DNA from: Haemaphysalis longicornis
Lineage: Eukaryota > Arthropoda > Arachnida > Ixodida > Ixodidae
NCBI GenBank assembly: GCA_013339765.2
Contig: CM023449.1
Span: forward strand, 113,941,070 to 114,005,069
DNA: 64,000 nucleotides
Direction: 5' to 3'
Of this stretch, positions 35,838 to 46,507 are shown piece by piece. The notes below the pieces were generated by a model. The model was not told the origin of the DNA. It saw only the letters and a list, made by a program, of their open reading frames with translations, and made no database searches. The translations under genes and the position numbers were made by a program. The stretch's first letter is position 1. Every line of letters begins with the position of its first letter.

Positions 35838-35899
35838 GCCCGAACAGGGACTTGAACCATGAACCGTTAGGTTAAACGTCTAACGCTCTACCGACTGAG
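35838..35899 (-). pseudogene. tRNA-Lys relic cut by element A2
   Basis: Duplicate of 19,451-19,512; the 3' end of element A2 joins at tRNA position 11. Confidence 0.85.
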
Positions 35900-36029
35900 A
35901 TCTTTTTTAACCCTTTTTTAAAATCGGGTGCTATGTACATGGTAAAGAGGCAGTCTTTGCCTTTATACATCAGAGACCATTGACATAACAGAGTACACTC
36001 AGCGAAGTGCAACGCACAGGTACACTGGT

Positions 36030-39000
36030 TCATCTTGAAATCACGGATGGACGCGTCTGTGCAATTGCGCCTCCATTACTTCCACTTGCTGGATAGCTCG
36101 TTGTTGGCACTTTTTTACAGAGAGCTGGTGTAGGCAACCGCGTCACAAAAATGCGCCCAAGCGGACTTTGCTTCCTCCCAACAAAGGACGTGGTCCGTGC
36201 GAGACTGCCAAATTGCATACAATCCTAACAGCAGGACAATTTCCACACATTTGTCATCTAGGAATTCCTCACTTGTGAGAAACTTCACATCCTTCCAAGT
36301 TGGATACAGAGAAATTTCAAATGCTGATCTGACCTCATGCCAGAAATGCGCTGCGTTCGTGGAAAAGAGGAACACGTGCTGAAGGGACTCTGTGTAAGGG
36401 CAGAGATCTCAGTTGGTTGACCACGGAACAAAGAAACCTTTGCCAGCCATGGCTTCACCGGCAGAGCTTCCATGTGAAATCTGATAAAAAAATCCTTGAC
36501 GGCTACCTTAACAGGAAGCCATGGTAATCGTTTCAAGACGCCTGACCCTAATGTACTATCCATTCGTGACCAGTAGAACGGTGCTGGAAAAAGCATATCA
36601 ATAGTGTCCCAGTACAGTGATTTTCTTTTCACTTCCATTAAGTAGTCCCGTGAGAACCTCTTTTCGAAAAACCGCACCGCCGGTTCCAGCTCCCCGTAAA
36701 ACTTTAGCACTCGTGACCTTGGTCCCACACCCGCATCTTCCAGCCAGTCTCTCAAAAACCCGCAGCCCAGCTTATCAAATGAGTTCAACCTTACAGGCCT
36801 ATTCTGCCTGCAAAAAAAGGTACCTCTGAACAATGAGCTGTACCTCAACATTGACCAATCTCAGACCACCTTTGGCTAAACTTAGAAACAGGTTACTCCT
36901 GCTCATTCGTTCAAAGCGAGACTCCCAAATAAACATAGCAAAGAATCTATGCTCTCGATTCCCATCGGCTGGTAGGCATGGCATCACTTGAGCAGCATAC
37001 CAAACAGCAGGAAAGAAAATTGTGTTGCACACAAACGCACGATTTCCAAGTGGTATAGTTCTCTCATGCCACGCACTCACTTTTGCTGCCAGTCCGTTTA
37101 GACTGATGGTGTGTTGACCGTTCTGCAGATTGGTGGTATCAAAAACAAACGCCCAGATACATGCCGACTTGGTCAGACCACTGCATGTCCAAGAAGCTCG
37201 TTCGCTTGGCGTCCCAATCACCCAACCATGCACCTGAACACTTGTCGCAATGCACTTTTGCACCAGACACATTGCAGAAATCCGACACATGTTGCACCGC
37301 TTTGCGCATCTCCTCCTTGTATGCACACACGAGAGTCAGATTATCAGCATTGGCGAGCACTTTCACAGTCTCGTCTGCCAGGCTGATGCCACCGACTGTA
37401 TTGTCGTTCAGAATGGAACTACAGGGAGGTTCATGGTAAAGTGCGAAAAGTATCGGGGACAGCGGACATCCTTGTTGCACCGACCTGTTGACGAGTATCT
37501 TGTTTGTTGTTTGTCCATTGATGACAAGGCACGTTGACACCTCCCTATAGCTAACGGCGATGTACTTCAGAAGACGTTCCACGATGTTGCAACCTTTAAG
37601 CCGCCCAAAAAGAAATTTGTGATCAGCACGGTCGCAGGTCTAACTTAAATCCACCTTTAGCACCGCGGCCTTGTCTCCGTGTACCGATGTTGTTTCACAG
37701 AGTACGCGCATTGTGTGCAGATTATTCGAGATGCGCCGCTCTTCAATACCATACGCTTGGTGGCCCCTATGACCTCACTGAGCGCTACGTCGAGTCGCTT
37801 TGCCACAATTTTTGCCAGCAATTTGTAAACAGTCGTCACAATGGGCGAAAGTCGCCCGGGGTCGGGACACGGTTGGAGTGCTTTTTTCGTATTAGTACCG
37901 TCAGGCCTTGCCTCATGGAGGTAGGCATCAGATCCCGCTTCAGTATGTCTTCGTACATGGACCAAAGAATTGGCACCAAATCTGATGCAAACGTCTTGTA
38001 GAATGCACTTCCTAGGCCGTGGATACCGGACGTTTTCCTAGGTTTCAGCTTTTTAATTGCCCATTCAATTTCAGACTCACAAATGCTTTCATTTTGTTTC
38101 TCTCTAATATCATCGCTGACCTTTGGCAACAGATCAGCATAATTCAACGTGCACCCCCGACTCTGTAGGCCATCTTTCTCTTCGAACCGACTTTTGTACA
38201 TCCCTCTGAACGCCCTTACAAAGTCGTCTTGGCTGGTAAGAATGTCGCCGCCATCTTTCTGTGCCTCTATTCTCTTTCGTGCAGCATGTTGCCCTTCTTT
38301 CGTTCGAAAAATCTTGATCGGTTCCTCGTCCTTTTGTTGTGCTTCGAGTTGACAACGAATCATAGCGCCTTTATAGTCGGCTTCCAAAACTGATAGCAGC
38401 TGTCCTTTTCATTCTCTAATATCTGTCATCAACTTTCCCGGTTCGGAATTTTCCCCTTCAAGGAGACGTCGAAACGTGCGCATTAAAATGTTTTTCTTTA
38501 CCTTTGTAAAGCCGCTTTTTCCTGTCCTTTCGCCACAAGAAAAATTTTGCACTCTTCTTTCAATTCTTCCCACGCTATGGCGTTTACATCGCCCCGCTCT
38601 CGTACCTGCGTGTATATAGCTTTGATCCCTGAGATCATATTCTCGTCCACATTCTGAGACCACATTCTCCTCGTCTCAAAGGCTTTCGGTGAGTTTCCAT
38701 GGTTGCCAAGAAGGTGTGGCAATTTCCTTGTTGCTTCGGGCGTCGCCGTTCTCAAACGTGATAGTGACAAAGCTGTGGTCAGAGAACGCCACTGGCGTTA
38801 CTCGGGAAGAGGCGGTCATGCAAATTAGCTCACTCGATACGTACACGCGATCTAGCCGCACATGGCAGTCCCCCTGCCAGTGCGTGAATGCAGGGGCGGG
38901 GGCTGGTGTGCCATCTGCTCCGTCTTGCAAGTCAAAATATCGTAAGAGCTTTTGCAACTCCTTCAAACTGGGGTCAGCTGGCCTTCTTTTTGTGCAGTCA

Positions 39001-39455
39001 CGCGCCTGCAGTATGCAGTTGAAGTCACCCGCGAGAACGGCGCGGCATGGGGTGTCAAGATACTGCTTGAGCTTCGTGAAATATTCTGTCCGTTGCGGCG
39101 GGTTATCTGGTGCAAGGATTGAGATAAGCCTGTATTGCTCGCCACGAAGTATTAAATTGACACTGCAAACACGCCCGCTGTCATCCCTTTCATATTCCGT
39201 ATACACGGTTAAACCCGGCCTTTTCCTTATCATGATTGCACTGCCTGCACTGCGCCCGCACGCGGGCGAGAAGTGACAGTGAAAGCGATTGCGAAAGAAT
39301 CGAGCCGCGCTATCTAGCTGCTCGTTTGAGGCTAATTTTGTTTCTTGAAGGAATGCTATGTCGATTCTTTCCTGCAAGTGGTTTAAGAGCCACTGCTTGC
39401 GCTTACGGCCTGCAAGGCTTAGGCAGTTGAAGATTGCAAGTTTTAGGAAGAGCAT
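36030..39455 (-). pseudogene. Tx1-like A2 ORF2, inactivated
   Basis: Duplicate of the A1 ORF2. The endonuclease frame (39,455-38,676, 259 codons) is complete with QETK, GDFN, RLDR and SDH; the RT is split over several frames and its catalytic box (37,340-37,351) reads NADN. Identity of these lesions with A1 means they arose before the duplication. Confidence 0.85.
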
Positions 39456-39761
39456 CTGGAAAAAATAAAGATTCTTGTTCTTTTCTTTCTATTTGCGAAT
39501 GGGGCCACTAGCTACGTTGGCGGGTTAAACGGTACGCTTCCGACGTCGTATTTCTATGAGTACGCGTGGCGCGGGGTTAAAGCGAGCCCTTCTTTTAGTG
39601 GGCGCGTTCCACTTATTGTTTACATGAGCTGTTTCCCTTCCTGACGCCTCATTTAGTTCATCTTCTGTTTTGGTTCAATCGGCGACAAAGCTGGAAAGCC
39701 AGTCACTCCCTCTGCTTCTCTTCCTGACAGCGCAGTTTCCTTTGCCTGTTCTCGCAAGACT

Positions 39762-40752
39762 TCATATTGAGGCTCTACGCCATGTCGCTGTCTTTTGTGG
39801 TCGACGAACTCGGCTTGCTGACAGAAAGTTCGTTTTGCGGGGGTTTTTTGGGCTCACCGTATTCTCCGGGTTTCGAGGCGCCTCCATTGACACCTCAGGA
39901 GGTGGCGAAGCTACAGGCGGGCTTTGCGTTGTCTCCGACGTCGGCTGGTCTTCGTGCAGTGGTGGGAAGGCCACTGCCTCCCCAGCTTCTTCCTCATCCA
40001 TAACGGCTTCCATGTCATCCTCTTCACTCTTGCCTCCCGTGACCATAGCGTAGGTCCTTCGGCAATCCGGAGCCTCGTGCCCAAACCTCCGGCACTCAGA
40101 GCACCGTGGTATGTTGCAGTTCTTTCTGATATGCCCATTCCTCTTGCACATCAGGCACAAAGGCGACCGTCGGGGTCTATCACAAGGGCATTGCCCCCCT
40201 GGATACGCGGCTAATGCGGCAATGTTTCATTCGTGTACCCATCCGTCAAGGTTATGGTTACTGACCTTATCAACGTTTGGGCTCCCTTTAACTTGCTTGT
40301 TGGTCAAGTCTCTCTTTTGATGCGGTCAACTTTTCCGAAAGGCTCGAGGGCCCTCCGCACGACGTCGTCGCTATGCTGGTACAGCAGCCAGTGGATCTTG
40401 ATGCGAATTTCGCCATCGTTGGGGTCGAGCACGAGACATTTCTTGCCCTTGATACGAAGTTCTTTCGCAGCAACTAGGCGGTGCTTGGCTGCCGCGGAGT
40501 GCGTCGACACAGCCCAAACATAGTTCATTTGATAGGCGCCAATCGACGCCACATCCTGGATCACTCCCAGTCGTTCCATCTCATCTTCGAAGTCGTTGAT
40601 GCGGTATGGCCGCCCGGACACATCACAGTGCAAAAACACAGTGTTAAGCGCAGAATTTTCAGTTGGCAGCGGAGGCAGTAAAATACGGTATTCGTCCGAA
40701 GAAACAGATAAACCGCGGCCGGCGGCGGCGATAACGAGCTGTCGGAGCTCAT
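39762..40752 (-). pseudogene. Tx1-like A2 ORF1, frameshifted
   Basis: Duplicate of the A1 ORF1: start MSSDSSLSPPPAA at 40,752, RRM-like part at 40,639-40,304, two C-x2-C-x4-H-x4-C knuckles in the frame starting 40,160, stop at 39,762. Both frameshifts are shared with A1, so no functional RNA-binding protein can be made. Confidence 0.75.
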
Positions 40753-40794
40753 CCTTTCCGCGCCTTCACAGCTTGGCAGCGGGAAGTGGAATCG

Positions 40795-40810
40795 ACTGAG
40801 CTATCCGGGC
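40795..40810 (-). other. tRNA-Lys 5' stub at the 5' end of element A2
   Basis: Duplicate of the stub at 24,408-24,423. Confidence 0.8.
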
Positions 40811-41009
40811 CCATTCGAGAGCCCGTACAATGTCCATCTTATGTACCAATGTTGGATATTACGCAATAAAGAGGACCATCACCCGTTTAAATCAGTCTAT
40901 CGACGGCAGAATGAGGTACAGAGAGCACGTTCTAGACATGAGTACCAGAGATGCTCTCGAACTTTATAAACCAAAAAAAACGCGCCGAGAAAGAAAAAAA
41001 TATGTGATC

Positions 41010-41081
41010 ACCCGAACAGGGACTTGAACCCTGGACCGTTAGGTTAAAAGCCTAACGCTCTACCGACTGAGCTATCCGGGC
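41010..41081 (-). tRNA. tRNA-Lys(UUU) (duplicate)
   Basis: Duplicate of 24,623-24,694: complete cloverleaf, anticodon UUU, one G-U in the acceptor stem, T7 terminator downstream on the minus strand. Confidence 0.75.
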
Positions 41082-41280
41082 CCATTCGAGAGCCCGTACA
41101 ATGCCCTTCCGTATCCTCAGGTTGGACTACTACGCAATAAAGAGGACCATCGTTCCATTTCTAATCAGTCTATCGACGGCAGAATGAGGTACAGGGAGCC
41201 CGTTCTAGACATGAGTACCGGAGATGGCTCTCGAACCTTATAAACCAAAAACAAACCCGCCGAGAAAAAAGGATGTGCTC

Positions 41281-41350
41281 GCCCGAACAGGGACTCGAAC
41301 CCTGGACCGTTAGGTTAAAAGCCTACGCTCTACCGACTGAGCTATCGGGC
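41281..41350 (-). pseudogene. tRNA-Lys(UUU)-like with two 1-nt deletions (duplicate)
   Basis: Duplicate of 24,894-24,963 with the same two deletions. Confidence 0.75.
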
Positions 41351-41384
41351 CAATTCGAGAGCCCGTACAATGCACTTCCGTGCA

Positions 41385-43827
41385 AAACGTACCAAAGTTT
41401 CGCGAACAAAAATATGTTGCACACCGTTGCGCGCGCAAACATCGACAGCGCACGCCCCTTCCCTTCCCACTTTTCCGCTTTATCACGCATCGCAGTCGTC
41501 TGGCTTCGCCAGTACGGGTCGCTATCTCTGTAGTTTTCAAGTGGAATGCCTAAGTATTTGACCGGCACAACCTGCCAGTTCATACCTTCAAAACAGTAGC
41601 GGTTACGTCCCAATTGCCATGCCAGAATCCCAAGCACTTGCTCCAATTTACCGAGCTCCCAGTATATTCACAAAACGTCTTAAGCAACGCAACTGCAGTA
41701 CTAATGCTTTTTCTGTCTCAACAAAATAAAGCGATATCGTCCGCGTATGCCAATAAACGTACCCCGCACGCCTGCAACTGGAAACCATGAATATTGCTGT
41801 TTATTATGCTAGCACAAAACGACTCGATGTACAAACAAAAGAGCAAAGGGGACAGCGGGCAACCTTGCCGCACTGAACGCGTGACAGTTTTTGACGGCTC
41901 ACTGACTTATTTATTACCAGCCTTGTTGAACACTCCTTATACGCCAGTCTTACGCCCTCCGTTATTACTTTTCCTAGGTTTATGTTTTCCAAAATAGTAT
42001 AGAGTAGCTAATGAGAGACCTTATGAAATGCCTTCTCAAGGTCTATTTGCAGCATGGCTACAATCTCATTCATACCGCCACAACACTCGAGAATGCTCCG
42101 TGCTATGTGTATATTACTAGTTATAGACTTTCCCTTTATTCCATATGTTTGGTGTTCGCCTACTATGTCTATTATCACACTGTGTAACCTCCTTGCTAAG
42201 ACTTTCATTAATATTTTATAATCTACATTCGTCAAAGATATCGGCCTATACGCAGTTACTTTTCTGAGCTCTTCTTTTACATCTGTTTTGGGTATGAGTA
42301 CAGTGTGCGATTGTGAGAACGAAGGGGGCAGTCTTTCCAGTGTGTAGGCTTCTGAGTAAAGGTCACATAAAACTGGACTTAGGTTATTGCGGAAAGCTTT
42401 GTAGAACGCCATGCACAACCCGTCAGGGCCTGGAGACTTTCCCGGACTTAATTCATCGATACCCTTCTTAACCTAATCAACTGTAATTGGTACTTCTAAA
42501 TTTTCTTTCACCTCTTCATCTATCGTCGACAAGAATCTTAAAAAATTGTCCTTAAACCCTTCTAAGTTTGCAGGTTGGCAAGAAAACAAACCATCATAAA
42601 AATCACAAAAGGCATAGCTAAATGCTTGTTCATCAAGAACCTGCCCTTTATACTCTATTTCCGCAATAGAGTTGCGGGTCGCGTATCTCTTTTCAGAGCT
42701 AAGTGCTCTCTTTGTAGGGGCTTCCCCTAACATGAACTTTTCTGCACGGGCTCGCACTATCGCACCATGATATTTCTCTTGTTCTATAGCTTCTAACTGA
42801 TGTTTCAAAGTTTTAATGTCTTCCTTGAACAGTCCAGGTGACTGCAACTCTAGTGCAGAAAGAGTCTCCAGGTTTCCTCTAAGCAGAACCTTTCTTCGTT
42901 TACCATAATTTAAGGCAGTTGACCTTTCAAATGCTGTCATCTTAATATCTGCTTTAAAGTTCTCCCACTTAGAGGCATAGTCACATGTATCCTGTTCAAG
43001 GTTCCTGATCTTTTTCGTTACTTCTTTTACAAATTCTTCATCCTTCAATAATAAGCTGTTCATTTTCTATAAATCCCAGTTGAACGTCTTTTTATTATTG
43101 CGCTTTCCAATTAAGAACGACACTAGGCAATGGTCGCTGAACGGCACAGGTGTAACACTATACTCAGAGCACTCCGGCGCAAGTTCTAACGACACATATG
43201 CTCGGTCTAATCTTGCGTGGCTCGTGCCTTGAAAGTGGGTGAATTGGATCTGCGTCTTGCATTTCAACATATTCCCCACATCTTCCAAACCAAAATCTGC
43301 CGTGACACCATTCAATGCAATCGTGCTTCCGTCGCGATAAGGAGTGCCACTTGATTTATCGCGAGCCGAGCACACACAATTAAAATCTCCCAGTAACACA
43401 AGAGCCCGTTCTGTGTCAAGCCAGGGCCTCAACTCTTCAAAAAACACTTTTTTTCGTCGACCTTTGTAGGCGCGTACACACAAACAATCCGCCATTCTTT
43501 TGACGCTAAAATACAATCACAAATAACAAAGCGCCCATTTAAACTGGACGTAACGTTTTGCACTACTACGCCGCTGCTCCGACGTATTAAAATGAGACAA
43601 CCAGCTGATAAACTGACGGCATGGCTGACACAGACTTCAGAACTAGAACTGAACACTCCCACCATCCTTTCCGTGCTTTACTCGGGCTCTACTTTCTTCT
43701 CCTGAAAGGCTACAACATCTCACTACCTCTCCTTGATGATTCTGTACAACTGACTCTGACGTTTACGCTCGGAAAGGCCCCGTACATTAAGGGTGGCACA
43801 ACGCAGATGATGAAATGAACACCGCAT
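41385..43827 (-). pseudogene. Tx1-like B2 ORF2, frameshifted and 3'-truncated
   Basis: It starts near 43,827 with LRCATLNVRGLSERKRQSQL, the endonuclease opening. Other endonuclease motifs lie in neighbouring frames: WRIVCVYAPTKVDEKK (43,665 frame), VLLGDFNCVCSARDK, ARLDRAYVSLEL and FSDHCLVSFL (43,516-43,067). A linker (43,063-42,473) precedes RT blocks YRPISLTNVDYKILMKVLAR and HQTYGIKGKSITSNIHIARS (42,418-42,008), where the catalytic DLEKAFDKVSH block has His for the second Asp. The YADD box (41,736-41,747) is intact but followed by TGA at 41,718-41,720. The thumb motif KYLGIPLENYRDSDPYWRSQ is present and then the frame ends in array DNA. NVDYKIL and QTxGIKG are typical of the Tx1/L1 group. 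Non-functional. Confidence 0.85.
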
Positions 43828-44015
43828 GAATGGAAGATGAAGGCAAGTAACACACTGTTGCACACACGTTTCAGGAACACTAGCCCCGCCCCCTTTTCTA
43901 ACCCTCAAAAAAAGAAAAAGTGTTGTGCGTGCCGTAATGCTCATTCGAAGACCTCCCGAGCAAAAAAGAGCAAACGTTTCGCTTACGGAGGCTTCCCCGC
44001 CGCTGGTCCTCTGTC

Positions 44016-45143
44016 CTAAGGCGTGGTGTTGGGCTTTGGCTTGAAGCTTGGGCGCCTCAGCATAACCCCGCCCACACTTGCCTTGACGTTGCCGGAGTCA
44101 CCTGAGTCCTCAGGCTTATCGTCCTCCTTACACGGCCGCTTGACGGTGGCTTCCGGGTCGTCTCCGTCGCCATCGCCGGCGTCACGCACTTCACGAGTTA
44201 AGATGGTGTTCGTCGAACCCGCCCCAACACACTCCTCACTTTTCGCGTCCAGCACAGGAGCCACCGGCGCTGGGTCGTTCTGGGAGGTCGACTGCTGCTC
44301 CACGGGAGCAGCATTTACGTCCTCCACGTCTGGTTCCGCCAAAGGGTCCCCGGGTGCGGACGCACCACCTCCGCCGCCTGCCGCAGCCTCCGCCTCCGCC
44401 TCGTCCATACGGTTTTCAGCCGCGTCCGTGTCTCCGACAGGTCTGGTGACATGTGCATACGTCCGCACGCATTGCGTCGCTTCGTGACCGAAGCGGCGGC
44501 AGACAGTGCAGCGCGGCACCTTGCAGTCGCGCCTCATATGGCCCGTCCCCGAGCAGCGGAGGCACTGCGGGGCCCGGCCTGGAACGACCACGAGCGCCTG
44601 GCCGCCCGCAACCCGGAGCTCGTGCGGCAGGTCTTTGAGCCTCACGCCGGCGTTGAGCCTGAGGGTCACCGACCGCGTCGTCGAACCTTTCTCATTCATG
44701 CCCTTGGCAAGCCACCTCTCGCGTCCGATGTCGACGACACGGCCGTAAGGAAGCAGCGCCGCTCGCACCTCGTCGTCCGGCACGTTGTACAGAATCTAGT
44801 GCAGTTTCATCCGCACATCTTGGTTCGCCGGATCGATGACGAGGCACCGGCGCTCCTTCACTTTCACGTCGGTGGCCGCGAGCATGCGCTTTACGCCGCT
44901 TTCGTCCCTGAATGTCAGGGCCCATACGTGATTCATTTGATACATCCCCAAGGCAAGCACCTGGGGGAGCAGTTCCAAACGAGCCAAAGTGTCCCTGAAA
45001 TCTTCGACGCGATAAGGCCTCGCACGAACGTCCGCATGAAGAAAAATGGTGTTTAAAACACACCGACCTGTTGGCAGCATCGGCAAACTGACGGGATAAT
45101 CTCCGGATTCCTGGCCAAAAAACCTGTTTCCGCGGGCAGACAT
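44016..45143 (-). pseudogene. Tx1-like B2 ORF1, one nonsense codon
   Basis: The frame is continuous from MSARGNRFFGQESGDYPVSL at 45,143 to the stop at 44,016 except for TAG at 44,796-44,798, where D has Trp (LHWILYNV). The first block FLHADVRARPYRVEDFRDTL and the second, around YNVPDDEVRAALLPYGRVVD, suggest an RRM-like fold; two adjacent knuckles (CLRCSGTGHMRRDC, CTVCRRFGHEATQC) would bind nucleic acid; the tail is rich in Ala, Glu, Asp and Pro. The frame stays open upstream through the tRNA stub to an ATG at 45,272 in the spacer, but conservation begins at MSARGN. The protein would coat the element RNA. Confidence 0.85.
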
Positions 45144-45215
45144 GGCCGCATTCAGCACTTCTGAGGACCCAATCTTCCCGCGTCCGCACACTTGCCCGGC
45201 GGGAAGCAGAATCGT

Positions 45216-45241
45216 CTCTACCGACTGAACTATCCGGAGGC
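45216..45241 (-). other. tRNA-Lys 5' stub at the 5' end of element B2
   Basis: The minus strand carries tRNA positions 1 to about 24 (GCCTCCGGATAGTTCAGTCG, then GTAGAG) with two substitutions and one extra base, followed by the element start CGATTCTGC. This is the longest stub of the set. Confidence 0.8.
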
Positions 45242-45437
45242 ATTCGAGAGCCCGTACAATGCCCTTCCGCATCCTGAGGTTGGACTACTACGCAATACAG
45301 AGGACTATCATTCCATTTCTAATCAGTGTATTGACGGCAGAATAAGGTACAGGGAGCACGTTCTAGACATGAGTACCGGAGATGGCTCTCGAACCTTACT
45401 AACCAAAAAAAATCCGCCGAGAAAGAAAGATGTGCTC

Positions 45438-45509
45438 GCCCGAACAGGGACTCGAAACCTGGACCGTTAGGTTAAAAGCCCAACGCTCTACCGACTGAGC
45501 TATCCGGGC
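45438..45509 (-). tRNA. tRNA-Lys(UUU)
   Basis: Complete cloverleaf length with anticodon UUU; one mismatch in the T stem (AAACCTG for AACCCTG on the plus strand) and one G-U in the anticodon stem. D arm and acceptor are perfect. Only a short T run follows. Confidence 0.6.
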
Positions 45510-45708
45510 CCATTCGAGAGCCCGTACAATGCCCTTCCGTATCCTCAGGTTGGATTACTACGCAATAAAGAGGGCCATCGTTCCATTTCTTTTCAGTCAA
45601 TCGACGGCAGAATGAGGCACAGGGAGCACGTTATAGACATAAGTACCGGAGATGGCTCTCGAACTTTATAAACCAAAAACAAACTCGCCGAGAAAAACAG
45701 ATGTGCTC

Positions 45709-45780
45709 GCCCGAACAGGGACTCGAACCCTGGACCGTTAGGTTAAATGCCTAACGCTCTACCGACTGAGCTATCCGGGC
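45709..45780 (-). tRNA. tRNA-Lys(UUU), atypical position 33
   Basis: Acceptor, D, anticodon and T stems all pair perfectly. The anticodon loop is CATTTAA, so the anticodon remains UUU but the universal U33 is A. T5 follows downstream. Confidence 0.6.
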
Positions 45781-45979
45781 CAATTCGAGAGCCCGTACAA
45801 TGCCCTTCCGTATCCTCAGGTTGGACTATTACGCAATAGAGAGGACCATCGTTCCATTTCTAATCAGTCTATCGACGGCAGAATGAGGTACAGGGAGCAC
45901 GTTCTAGACATGAGTACCGGAGATGGCTCTCGAACCTTAAAAACCAAAAACAAACCCGCCGAGAAAAAAAGATGTGCTC

Positions 45980-46050
45980 GCCCGAACAGGGACTCGAACC
46001 CTGGACCGTTAGGTTAAAAGCCTAGCGCTCTACCGACTGGCTATCCGGGC
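45980..46050 (-). pseudogene. tRNA-Lys(UUU)-like, D-stem deletion
   Basis: One base is missing in the D stem (GACTGGC for GACTGAGC on the plus strand). The other arms and the anticodon UUU are intact. The same deletion is found in the units at 52,160 and 52,970, so these share descent. Confidence 0.7.
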
Positions 46051-46249
46051 CAATTCGAGAGCCCGTACAATGCCCTTCCGTATCCTCAGGTTGGACTATT
46101 ACGCAATAGAGAGGACCATCGTTCCATTTCTAATCAGTCTATCGACGGCAGAATGAGGTACAGGGAGCACGTTCTAGACATGAGTACCGGAGATGGCTCT
46201 CGAACCTTAAAAACCAAAAACAAACCCGCCGAGAAAAAAAGATGTGCTC

Positions 46250-46322
46250 GCCCGAACAGGGACTCGAACCCTGGACCGCTAGGTTAAAAGCCTAACGCTC
46301 TACCAACTGAGCTATCCGGGGC
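46250..46322 (-). tRNA. tRNA-Lys(UUU) at the 3' end of element C
   Basis: A full-length tRNA whose first base abuts the A8 tail of element C (AAAAAAAAGCCCCGGATAGC). It has one extra C in the acceptor strand, AGTTGG in the D loop and a wobble in the anticodon stem; the anticodon is UUU. It shows that the insertion of C left an almost complete tRNA gene downstream. Confidence 0.65.
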
Positions 46323-46507
46323 TTTTTTTTCTTTATTGCCTGCTTGTGACATGATACAATCGACAGACACCACGCTTGGTGGATGGATGTGAAACAGCAG
46401 CCTATCTTATGCTGCGTCAAGAACTAAAATTTTTTCAATGATGCGAGGCTATCTAATGTTGTGATCCACTCAGGTGGGTCTACTTGCGCTCGCTAAACTT
46501 CCCTGAT

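Larger units (their letters stand above)
35275..35899 (-). repeat. tRNA-Lys array, block 2a
   Basis: Duplicate of block 1a, including the inverted spacer piece and the truncated tRNA at the A2 3' junction. Confidence 0.85.
35900..40794 (-). mobile_element. Tx1-like non-LTR retrotransposon A2 (duplicate of A1)
   Basis: Same borders, same target remnants and same frameshifts as A1 (19,513-24,407); the few differences include Leu to Pro near 38,690 and a matching plus-strand change. It is a passenger of the segmental duplication and not a second insertion. Confidence 0.85.
40795..41374 (-). repeat. tRNA-Lys array, block 2b
   Basis: Duplicate of block 1b: a 16-nt tRNA stub at the 5' end of A2 (40,795-40,810), two spacer-tRNA units and a partial spacer that joins element B2. 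Confidence 0.9.
29190..42003. repeat. Segmental duplication, copy 2 (12.8 kb)
   Basis: This matches 12,803-25,620 with an offset of 16,387. Unlike copy 1, the right end continues into the full-length Tx1-like element B2, whose sequence differs from the B1 tail beyond about 42,003. The breakpoint thus falls inside a repeated element, as expected for recombination between Tx1-like copies or for two haplotypes placed in tandem by the assembler. Confidence 0.95.
41375..45215 (-). mobile_element. Tx1-like element B2, 3'-deleted, inserted in tRNA-Lys
   Basis: The 5' end (CGATTCTGCTTCCC) lies next to a tRNA-Lys stub 26 nt long at 45,216-45,241. ORF1 and ORF2 follow, but the C-terminal third of ORF2 and the 3' UTR are missing: after CNIFLFAKLWYVLHGSALYG the frame runs into a tRNA-Lys spacer at the microhomology CTTCCGT (41,375-41,381). 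The same junction occurs in B1 and D. Confidence 0.85.
45216..46322 (-). repeat. tRNA-Lys array, block 3 (four units)
   Basis: Unit ends at 45,509, 45,780, 46,050 and 46,322 give a 270-272-bp period. Each unit has a ~72-nt tRNA-Lys and a ~198-bp spacer. On the minus strand each tRNA is followed by GAGCACATC and a T run, a Pol III terminator. The block begins with the tRNA stub at the 5' end of B2 and ends at the 3' end of element C. Confidence 0.95.

Noticed and set aside
44023..45056. Plus-strand ORFs of 154 and 201 codons opposite B2 ORF1, and similar ones opposite D and C ORF1
   Set aside because: They are antisense frames of GC-rich ORF1 sequence; all recognisable domains (CCHC knuckles, RRM-like blocks) are on the minus strand.
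45709..45730. GCCCGAACAGGGAC text repeated in the array, identical to part of the lentiviral tRNA-Lys primer binding site
   Set aside because: It is the 3' end of the tRNA-Lys genes themselves (complement of the tRNA 3' strand). No LTR or TGG precedes it, and the rest of the cloverleaf follows.
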